64,000 nt of DNA from Apostichopus japonicus (lineage: Eukaryota > Echinodermata > Holothuroidea > Aspidochirotida > Stichopodidae), in contig NC_092563.1 of assembly GCF_037975245.1 (NCBI RefSeq), positions 14,958,094-15,022,093 on the forward strand, read 5' to 3'. Positions 27,580-39,500 of the stretch are shown here, one piece after another. A program made the translations under genes and the position numbers. The notes beneath the pieces were generated by a model. That model searched no databases. It worked only from the letters and a program-made list of their open reading frames with translations, and was not told the origin of the DNA. Each line of letters opens with the position of its first letter. The stretch's first letter is position 1.

Positions 27580-30500
27580 ATGTCACAGAAAAGAGGAAAG
27601 GGTTCTTCAAAGGACAGAGGTTCGTGACAATAACACAGTGTCAGTAGCCTAACTAGTATAGCCTACTGTAGTGGTACTAGTAACAGGGACACTGCGAAGT
27701 TCGGACACCTAAGCCTTAAAACACCCCAAAACTATATCTTATGGTATAAATCACCTGAAAATATACTTGATGTGGTGGGGTCATTTTGGAGAGAAAATAA
27801 CTGTAGCTTCGTAGTTTTTCGTGAAATTGGCTCTTGCTGTAGGTTGTCATGGTGAAATCGTGTATTTCTTAGGGGTGTCCGAATTTCGCAGTGTTCCGAA
27901 CTTCGCAATACTCACTTGCCTAGTAGTAGTAATATAGTACTAGGCTAAGTTATGCCTAAAAGCCTTGCAGTTTGCAAATCTGAGACTGAAACTGAAAGGT
28001 CAGTCATTATTCAATGTTGAAAGAAAATACATACAGCCTCAGAACTTTGAGCATTTGAAGGAACACACAGAATGTATGTGAAAGGGCTGTGCATTTTTCT
28101 GCCTATGCAGGCACCACCTGGGTGGGAGGGAGCTTCACCAGGCTCTTCACATACTATCGGCTATAGTTCAACCTTGGCAATGCCATGGAGTCTATGTTGT
28201 TCTGGCATAGCAGTCGAATACCCCGCGTTATTGAAACTTAACCAAAATAGGTGCTACGGGCTACAAGGTTAAAGTGGATGAAAGAATGACTTCGTAGCCC
28301 GTTGGCTCGTAGCCACTAAATTTTTCAACCCCCATTCCACAACTTCTAACTTTGTAGCCCGTTGGGTTTACTTAAAAACAAGGTTAGGGATAGGGTTATG
28401 GGTTAGGGAACTCCTGACTTCGTAGCTGGTTGGTTCGTCGCCACTAAATACTTCACAAAATACTAACAAACAAAGAAGACTACGTAGCCTGTTGGATGTC
28501 GCCTCATACCCTTACGTTTTACTTGACTTTAAAAACATTGTTGGGTATACTTTCATTTAAAAACTTCTGACTTCGTAGCCCGTTGGTTCGTAGCCACTAG
28601 ATTCTTCAACCCCCATTTCACAACTTCTGACCTACTAAATACTTCAACTCCCAATCAACCACTTCTGACTACGTAGCCCGTTGGGTGTCGCTCCAGATCC
28701 CCACGTTCCCGTTGAATGTCACCCCACATCTTCCGGCTTTACTTTTCTTTACAAAATGACTGCGTAGTCTGTTGGATATCGCCCGTTTCATATGCATTGT
28801 ACATTCGAAAAAGGGAAAAAATGTCTAAGTCCAATAATCTTAACAATTGTATAATAGCGCCATCTACTCAAGCACATTATAAGACTGCGTTGGCCGTTGT
28901 TCGTCTCCGTCAAAACCACAATCTCGGATCCAGCGGGGTATTCTGCAGCTACTCCGTTGTTCTTCTTGATCTTAAGGTGACATACAAAATAGCTCCTAAG
29001 AAACTGTTGATTGAGGCAAACCAGATCTTTAGTTTCATTTAGAAGATGATAGAAGAAACTGGACATCCTTTTCAGCCTAACATTTTTTTGGGCCATCACA
29101 AAATGCCATTTTAGGAGGAACCAATGCACCAGGTGTGGCACCTCCCAACCCCCTCCCACCTCACCGGCCCTTTAACTCTGGTGGTACTAGTGCATCTGTT
29201 TTGTCTTTTATGAAACTTCAGGTGATGCCAAAACTAGCTCCAAAGAAACTGTTGAGTCAGGCGAACCAGATCTTTGGTTTGAATGGGAAGGTGACAGAAG
29301 AAAGTGGACTCCCTTTTCTTGGATCCCGAATGTAGCCATAAGGACTGCCGTGAAGAATGGTAAAGCCAAGACTAAGGTTAATTTAGGTGACAAAGAGTTT
29401 GATGTCAAACTGGATAAGATGGTTCAGGTCAACTGTATGACAAAATGGGAGAGGCGAATCAGATGTCTCGTCAGCGATGAGCAAGGCTGTAAGTATAAGG
29501 CAAAACTGTATTCGTTAGTCTAAGTACTATACTGATGGTGTAGCCTGCTGTACGTAATAATCCTAGGAGTAAAATGAAAAATGTATATTCAACATTGCCC
29601 ATTGGGGCAGGGTTGAATGCCTGTACGGTTTAGTTGAGGTATACCCTGCAACTATGTACACCTTCATGAAATTTCAGTATGCTACCAGTTCTGCATGCAG
29701 CAATGTCATATAACAGATTTACTGTACAAGAGCAACACACAGGTTGGACTCTTGCAATTGGTGGTGATATGTGTCCTGCTGTGGTATTACAGTAGTATAC
29801 CCTTGACATATACGGGACAATTCTTTAAATGTTTTTCACCTTCATGAATGATGATGAAGCTTCTGTCTCTAGCAGTAATGGATATTAGTGATAAGGCTGT
29901 ATGCAGTTAAGATACTGTATATGGGCAGGCTTGGTTATCTTTAAGAGACAATATAATTGGTGGATCTTCTGAGAGGATGGTGGGAGGGGGGAGGTTGAGA
30001 AGAGGGGGAGCATTTCATTATAAATACAGTAACGATTTTGTGTCAATGCTGAATGTAAGTTGATGAAATTAAGAATTATTTTTCACTTGAGTATTAAAGA
30101 GAAAGTGGGGGGGGGGGGGTGGTTAGGCCCAGAAAGGTGTCCAATTAAACCACATGATCTGTCTCCCATTGTTTGGAAAAGAAGTCCCTAACACCTTGGA
30201 AATGGGGGGGGGGGGGGGGTTGGGGGATTGGTCCTTAATATTTGGTGACGGGGAATAATTCCCACATTTAATTTACCCAGCCCTCGCATCCCTTATCAAC
30301 AGCCCAGCAAAGGTATGATTTAAAAATGAGGACAATGAGTGCTTAAAAAGTTCAATAAGTTTGAAGAGATGATCTGTCACACAGGACCATTTTAATCCAT
30401 AATGAATCTGTTTTCTTTTCTATTTTCCATAGATTACGTCTGGCAGTGGCAGGACGAGAGAGGCAGGTGGCAGCCGTACCTCTGCGATTCTACCAAGATT

Positions 30501-33500
30501 TTGGAGAGTGCCTACATCGGCGACAAGAAAGAGGTCTCCATTCAAGCAGCTGGGAGAGATTACACGGTCGATGTCGTCAAAATGGAACAGACCAACGATG
30601 ACACCAAAGTAATCAGGAAGATAGACAGACTGAAAGTTGGTAAGAAAATAATTAAAAGAGAATTAAATACCACGATTCTGATCATGCAGTGTAATATTCA
30701 GACATAACTGGATACCACTCTACTTGACTCTAGTCTAAATAAGAGATCTATGTAGATAGAACCCTTTGTTAATACTTAAATGTGAGTTATGTAAACCATT
30801 TAGACCCACAGATAGTCTAAATAAGGGATCTATGTGGATAGAACCCTTTGGTACTTAAATGTGAGTTATGTAAACCTTTTAGACCCACTCTAGTCCAAAT
30901 AAGGGATCTATGTGGATAAAATCCTTAGGTACTTAAATGTGAGTTATGTAAACTGTTTAGACCCACTCTAGTCTAAATAAGAGATCTATGTGGATGGGAC
31001 CCTTTGTTACTTAAATGTGAGTTATGTAAACCATTTAGACCCACTCTAGTCTAAATAAGGGATCTATTTGGATAGAACCCTTTGTTACTTAAATGTGAGT
31101 TATGTAAACCATTTAAAGGCATATTCCGGCGGCGAACAATGTAAAACTAACTGTACATTGAAGGAAAAAAATAATGTTTTCCACACTGTTCAATCATATC
31201 TCGAGTGGGGGGCTAGATTTGAGACAGTGTTCTCAACTAGTAGTGTGGAGGGAGTATTTTTTGCTGGAATATAAGTTTCACATTGTTTTGTCAACAGAAA
31301 ATCCTTTTAAATAGACTAGCTTACATTGAACCTTGTCTCCAGATTTGTGTGGGTTGGGAGAAGACAGGTTAATATTAAGACAATAGCTTTACTACTCTGA
31401 CCTTTGTTTGTTTTTCTTTGTTTTTTGTTTTTTTTCCTCCAGATTTTACGCCTCCCGAGGAGGAAGTCATTCCATCAATCGAAGAGTCGCAATCCTCGGC
31501 TGCTGGTGAGCCGTCACAATTATCTGCGAAATCTGCGAGAGGAGGAAAGAAGAGAGCCATCCAGGAAAGTGGAGATGCGGATACCAAACCTAGCAAAGCT
31601 GCAAAATCAGGTCTCAATTTACTGTTATTTTCATCATTTTTTGATCAAATTTCTTTTCTTTTACTTTGTACTGTTCCTTGAGGATTGACTTAACTTTGCA
31701 ATATCCTTGATTTATTCAGTAAGATTTGTTCCTCTATCATGTACAAAACCATTTAGTCACTGAGAAAATAATTAATATTACTTACAAACAAGTAGCCTAT
31801 CGATGAAATATTTAAACACAGGGAATATTGAACAGCTAAGTGAATATTTCAAATGTGGCACATCGGGGACAAATCGTAATATTATATTAGGAAAGTTAAC
31901 CTTTTCAAGAACATCTGTCATCTTGACTTATCAGGCCATGAATTTGCTGGAGTAAGGGAGGATTAATCTTGTAAAAATAGTTTAGTTACATTCAAACAAC
32001 AATATCTAGCGTTAGGAACAAGATGGAAGTTTTCAAATATTAGTGTAAAATGTTGTTCTCTCCTATGCAAGTGTTACATGATAATGTCACTGGAGTATCC
32101 ATTTAACATACTTTGTTAGCAGAGTCATTCATAGGATTCCTTTAAACATCTATTGGCTGTCATGTTCTAATATTTCTGCATTTTTCTCTTTTCATATTTC
32201 TTTTGCGATGTATTCCAGATATCAAGACCGTCCGATTGACCGGTCACGCAGCACCTGTAGATCCGGAATGCCTACAGATGCAGGGCAAATCGCATGTTTT
32301 CCAAGAAGGGCAAGATGTGTATGATGCAATGTTGAACCAGGTAGAATATTATAACAAAGTTAGAATTAATGCATTATTTATTTCTAACTGCCATATATTT
32401 TAAAGAAAAGACCAGCAAATGGACATGATTAACTCTCTAAGCAAATAATGATTAGTGTTTGCAAGGGGTATCCGGGTACCTGCCCGACGCGATACTTCCC
32501 CGGTCCAAACTTATTACCCAAATCCTACGCAAAGTGTGTTTTTTTTTTGCTAACCGATAGTTAGGCAAGATTTTCCCATTGACCTAGTGTGGTGTTAGGC
32601 TACCATGTCGAAGATAACAGCAATAACGAAAGTGTTCCATGGCTATCTTATAACTGCATCACAATTTTAGCTAATAAACAGATGGTTAGGCTAGATTAAA
32701 GTGTTTACACGGAACCAAAAATCGGGAACCAGGTACCCGGAAAAAATTTTTTACCCTCGTGTATCGCGATTTTCAAGAAATTACATATTGGATGCTATTA
32801 TAAATGATTTCTATTCTCCACTGACAATGTTTACATGTTAAAATACGTAGGTGTAAGATAAGGTATAAAACCTTCCTCAATAATTTCTATTTGCCTTTGT
32901 TTCTTTCATTAATTGCAATAATTCACTAGTTGGTCACAATTTTTTCTTGATGTGAATTCTCCATTTTCAGACTAACTTAGCCAATAATAACAACAAGTAC
33001 TACCTACTGCAACTCTTAGAGGGAGATGTCAAGAAAGAATTCCATGTTTGGTTCCGATGGGGTCGAGGTTAGTTGGTTTTCTGTAGTCCAAGGGAAACAC
33101 TTTGTAAATTTCAAATATATTATAAGATTATAGCATTGTAATCATTATTTTGTATGGTTTGTACTAGACATAATAACCTCTGAATGAATCAAGTACCCTG
33201 AAGCAATGGTTTAGGAGGGTTTTGACACTAAAAATAGCACATTTTTTTAATGGTGAAAAATACCATAATCAAAAATTTTGACACTATTAGGGGACCTAAC
33301 TCCACAAGACAATGTTTTTATAGCCTACCTTTTTTATATTCTTTTTCTATGGGATCGACTCTATAGGCTTCTGTAATAAAAAGGTAGTAGGATGTTTAAT
33401 TGCTGAGAAATGAGACCTCAAATATCAAGGAATTGCCACGGTGGCGACAAATTGCGGAATTTCAAAGTGTGATAATTCGGCCGATATTGAAGCAATGTAA

Positions 33501-36500
33501 CTGAAATGTTCAGAATATGCTTATTTGACATTGTGCCAAGCATACGATAAATTTGGGAATTTTTGAAGCTGGTGCAGCAACAGCCATCTGTGATTTGACC
33601 CGAATGTAAATACGCAAGAAATGAATACAGCAGGGTGGACTAACAGTCCGGGGGTCCTTGATTCCTCTCCTTGGGTAAAATGTCAAGATATATTTTCTCT
33701 TTCTTCTGTTATAACCTTGTACTAAAAACCCATCTAACATGGATAAGGACCACAGTGTTGGTATGTTGGTATGAAACTTATATGCAACTTATAAGTGTAC
33801 CAAATATGGGATTTGATATGGAGGTTGGCTTTCTTCTCTGGGCCCTTGGGCACTGTCCTATTGCCTGGCTGCACCTGTAGTAAAAGTTGGAACTATACCA
33901 AAATGCAAGTTCAAAAGACTAAAGTAAAATATAAAGAGAAAATAAACCTTATTATGTTTATATGCATCTGTGACATTGGACACTTATTTTCTGTTTGATT
34001 TTTGGTTTGTTTTTGTTAAATTTTGTTAAAATTTAAAATTGTCTTGAAATTTGTATGCAGGAATTGAATTCAACTTTTACCAGGATGTTAAGGTCAAGTT
34101 CCCTCTTTACAGGACCAAAAATAATTATTTGTCCTAATTATTCTGTTCACCTTTAACCCCATAGCCATTCTGGCAATATTTCATACTTTTATTATAGGTG
34201 ATCTTATTATGTTAAGCAACCTTCCTTACCTCACTCCCTACCCCTTCTTTCGCCTTTTCGACCCTTTAGCACACCTGATTTCTCATTCAAGATCTAAGTT
34301 GTTTTCCCCTTTATTTTACAGTCGGTATGAAAGGACAGAATAACCTAATCAGCTGTGGCACCGATCTGGCAAAAGCCAAGGAAACTTTCATCAATAAATT
34401 CTGGGATAAAACGAGAAACGAGTGGAGCGAAAAAAGCAAATTTAGTAAAGTCCAGGGAAAGTATGACCTGTTAAAGATGGACTATAGTGCAAAGGTAAGC
34501 CCCTCTGACCTCTCTAAGTCTCTACCTTAAAGAAAAAAGGAAAGTAGTCAGGATGATTTTGATATGGAAACTATATCTGTCATGATGTATTGTAATTGTC
34601 TCTGGTTTGCCACAAGTTGCTTTGAATATTTATTCCATGACAGGCATGTTGTGTGAAAGTTTGTATTTGGGAGTTTAATTGCATTTTTGTGTTTAATTTA
34701 ACTTCAAAAGTGATAGCTAAAAGTCTTGGTTCTGTTCTTCACAATTGTTTTTACTATTTCTATTTCTATTTGTTACTACTTCATTTGAAGATTGGATTAA
34801 TAATGTACATCTTCTTCACAGGACGAAGCCAAAGATAAAACTGACGCTGGTGAGAAGCCAGAAAAGCCGAAACCGGATTCAAAGTTGGACAAGAGGGTTC
34901 AGGTGAGCCTTATGACCTTTGACCTAAACCTGTGTGGAATTGATCATGACAGTTACAATTAGAAGTAATATATTCACCATAAATGGTTTGATGATCTTGC
35001 ACAAAGATCTTTAGTAACAGTTCTTTCAAAGTCTTCTTTACTAGAAAGATTTAAAGCAAATTTGAGTTGCAGTCAAATTATTGGCACTCTTTTTTAGCCA
35101 AGAAAATTTTTGGTCGGGAAGTTGCGAGCAGGAATAGATGCTAAATTTACACCCCTGCCTCATTACTCTCCGAACACTTATCAAAAAGAGAACGGATAAT
35201 TTTCAGCTGGTGTTCTTCTATGATCATCACATCAATAGCGTTACAAATGAGCGTCTGTTGGCTTCCTAACGCATGGAAAATGTTAAACTTGAGTAACAAC
35301 ATTAACTCATAAAGCTCTAACAACATAAAGCTCTACATGGCCTCGACTACATCGGCGATCTCCTGGCGCCCTATGTTCCCAGCCGATCATTACGTTCATC
35401 ATCACAGGGACTGCTTCAAGAAATGAGAACAAAGAAAATAACTGGGGACAAGGTATTTTCAGTTTGTGCAACCAAGCTATGGAATGTCTCGCCGAATTCA
35501 ATACGTACCTGCGCAAGCTTGCCAGTTTTAAAACATCATTGAAAACTTATTATTTTAGAATTGCCTTTGATGTTTGAACTGTACAGTATTTTTGTATCGC
35601 CATAGCTTCAATGTATTTTTCTATCCTATTATAAGTTTTATGGTATATACCTTTTAGGCGATATTTTTGCTTTTGAATGTTTCCCGTATTTTAAATGTTT
35701 CCTGTATATTAATTGTTTCTATTCATGTAAAGCGCTTCGAGCAGCGTTGCTGATGAACGCGCTATATAAGTACTATTTTTAACGAGACAAGATGAGCAGT
35801 AAATTCTACTTTGGTCTTCAGGAACTGATCACCCTCATCTGCAATATCCAAGCCATGGAGGATATGGTGGTGGAGATGAAATACGACGCACAGAAGGCAC
35901 CGCTCGGGAAATTGACCGATAAGCAGATCAAGGCAGGGTACGCTGCCCTCAAGAAGATCGAAAAGTGTCACGAAAAGGGGGACTTTGGCAGGGCACTGGT
36001 CCAGGCATGCGACGAGTTTTACACCAGGATTCCTCATAACTTTGGGTGAGTAAACACTTTTAAGTTATTTGATGAGGTTTTTCTGGAGCAAAGTTATGTT
36101 TACCTACACGTCGTAGTGAGATATAACGTGTGCAGGTCATTTGAGGTTGTATGGTAGTTAGTAAATGATAAAATAATGAATATATAGTAATAAAGCTAAT
36201 GATATTTAGCAGTATAGGAAATAATAACATATTGATGGATAAAATAACAGTTTTATAGGTAATATTAGTTAGTTATATAAGTAATATTAGTTAGTTATAT
36301 AGGTAATATTAGTTACTTATATAAGTAATATTAGTTATATAGGTAATATTAGTTATATAGGTAATATTAGGTAGGTAGGTAATATTAGTAATTAAGGTAA
36401 TATTAGTTATTTAGGTAATATTAGTCTTCTAAACTTATAAAGTGTAAAAGAAATGGAAAAATTAAATTTTGGACCAGCTAATTGATAAACCATATTTTTG

Positions 36501-39500
36501 GCTATGGGAAAAGCTGATAGATTTTATTAAAATCTCTTAAATAACAGACTTTTGTTTAATTTGGCATTCATTACATAAGGGCCTGTGAATTAACTTCCCT
36601 GACCCTGCACATATTTCTCAAACAGTCCAGTTTTCAGTCTTAATGGCTTATCAGTTACAAGGGTATGACAAAGTTAACAATTTAAGTTAAACGTAAAATT
36701 GCAATATTTTTTACCTTTAATCTCAGACAACAGACTTTGTTATTCCGTTATTTTCTTTATCATCATTCTAGAATGCAGCGACCACCAATCATTAGAACTA
36801 GAGATGACCTCAAGGACAAGATTACTCTGTTGGAGGTAAGAGTTACCTCTTACCTTTTTTTAAAAACTTTTTTTAACACCTGTTAAAAAATGTCTTGGAA
36901 TTGAATATGGTAAGAGTTACCTCTTACCATATTCAATTCAAAGACATTTTTTAACAGGTGTTAAAAAAAGTTTTTAAAAAAAGTGATGAGTTTGAACATA
37001 TGACATTACTTGTGAAGTATTTTATTAATTACTAATGAAGCCAGCAGTGTTGATATGTTTGTAGTAGTAGCAACTTGTAGTTTGGAAGAATGTAAAAAAA
37101 GTTACCTCCTCCTATGACAATTTTGTCCAAGATTGTAATATTGTAATTGGTCAAACTATGAACACCCTACCCTATTGGATAAATGATATGAACAGTAATA
37201 AAATAGTAAATACTTAATACAATAGATTTCTAAAAAAACTCTCTCACTGACACATTCAAATTAGTGTCGAAAACAAATGTTTTAAATCTTCAGATATTTT
37301 ATTTATTTATATTTTGTTTTAATTTTTTGTTTTATTTATTTATTTTTTAATTTATTTTATTGCCTTAACTTGACATGCGAAAGCAAAGGCAATGAAAGCT
37401 TTTTGGATTTTTTTGTTGGAATTATAGTATTGAATGATATTAACACTAATAAAGAAACCTCCATTACTTACTGAAATTTTTATTTTGTTTACTATTTTTT
37501 TCTCCCACTTAGGCCCTCGGTGATATTCAGATCGCCATGACTGCCTTGAAGGAGGAGTCTACAGTGAATGAACATCCAATAGACAGACAGTACCATGCAT
37601 TGAAATGCAAATTAGAACCAGTCGAGAAATCTCAGGATGAATTCAAGGTAGGTTATCATCTTATAAGATTCCTTCAGAGAATCTAAGAAAGATCCGATTC
37701 TTGATCCAACTGGATATAGATAAACTGACAAAAATCTCGGGGTGAACTCAGGTTATCATCATGTAAGATTCCGTGAGAGAATCAAGTGAGATGGTACCTC
37801 GAAACAATCCGAACTCTTGATCCAATCAAGGAAAATCCTTGTGCAGACTCATGGCATTCAAAGTGGGGATTTTTGACCTTTGAACAGTTAGCCATAAATT
37901 TTGGAGGGTAGTTTGAAAAAAATGCATTGAAAAGAAATTGTTGATATTTGTGGAAAGAAATATGGTGGACGAATCTTGAACATTAATCATTATTGCAAAA
38001 GTTGCAAAATATAGTGCACCATTTGCGACTAAGCTCCCTTATTCATGTAATCAATCATTTTTCAAAGGGGAGTAGACTTGGTCCCTAGGCCACAACATCT
38101 GCCACTGAAGGCTCAATAAGATGAGTAATGATTGATTGGGAATTTCAATTTGAGATCTTTCTTGAAATTGGAAGCCTTTTTTTTGTCTTCAAAATCCTTT
38201 GTTTTCAAATTTCTAGTTTTATCAATTGTTCATTATGCCATGTTGATATAGTCAGATGCGAAACAGAGCACTTGAAATACAAACGCCAGCTGTCTTTGGA
38301 GAAGACAAAAAAAAAATCGGAAAATGAATCAGATCCTTTCATCCACTTTTGTCTCATGTACCTTGCAGATGGTTCAAGAATACCTCACAAACACCCATGC
38401 AGCTACTCACAACCAATACACCATGCAAGTAATGGATCTCTTTGAAGTAGACAAAGACGGGGAAACGGCCGCTTTCAAAAAACTCAACAACAGGTCAGTT
38501 TGAAAAAAGTTTTTACCTTTAATTAAGATATAAAATATTGCAGTTTATTAACTTTCAATATGAAAAGCTGCAGCAGCTGCTAATTCTTCTGCAGCAAGGC
38601 TGAATCAAATATCATCAACCAAAAGAGATTATCTCGGCACAAAAGCTTGCATCCCACACAGCCTGGCTGCAGGATACTGCAGCCCACTCAGCGTCCTACT
38701 TTTAACAAAGTGCCATAAGGCTTCATCTTGCATTAGACTTGGGCCGTACAACACTGAAAATTCCTCTGTCTAATAAAATCTAAAATAAGCTCTTTTGTCT
38801 TGCGTTTGAATCATGTTTTAACGTTATCAGTCACTAAAATGATCACATAGCAAACCAGTATGTTTCGTTTGATAATTTCAAGCTTCATTCCAAAGTATGA
38901 TAAGCAAAACAAGTCATCACTAATTGATAACATGCAAATGTTAAACATAGTATGAAACTGGTTTAATATAACTGACTATTGTAGCATCATTTGTTGACTT
39001 GGGTTATTGTTTTCTTGTGTGTTCTATTTGATCAGTTTCTATCTTTCCAAAAAGTTTGCTTTTAATAACGGTATCATGTTTTAATCAGTTACAAGTTTCT
39101 TGAACTGAAATTGAGCTAAACCAGTTTAGTCTATATTGTTGCTAAAGATTTTTTTTTTTTTTCCATCTCAATCTTCTCAGGAAACTCCTCTGGCATGGAT
39201 CCAGACTGACAAACTGGGCAGGAATCCTGGGCCAAGGATTAAAGATTGCACCCCCAGAGGCACCCGTTACGGGATACATGGTTAGGGCTACAGTCTCTGC
39301 ATTTTAATTAGATAGGATTTGTGCATTTGTTATTTTTCTTTTACTTAGACATTTGTCGGTGAATGAGGTGTGTTGACAGATGAAACAAGTTAACAAATAT
39401 CCCCCAAAAACAAAGTTTTCCCCAATAAATTTAAAGTGAGCTACCATGGTGCAAATGGTAAATATGGATCAGTATTTTAACTCAAATACTAAGGTGTATA

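Noticed and set aside
28072-28272. Possible extra PARP exon in intron 1
   Set aside because: No good splice pair in the right phase, and exon 1 joins exon 2 in frame without it.
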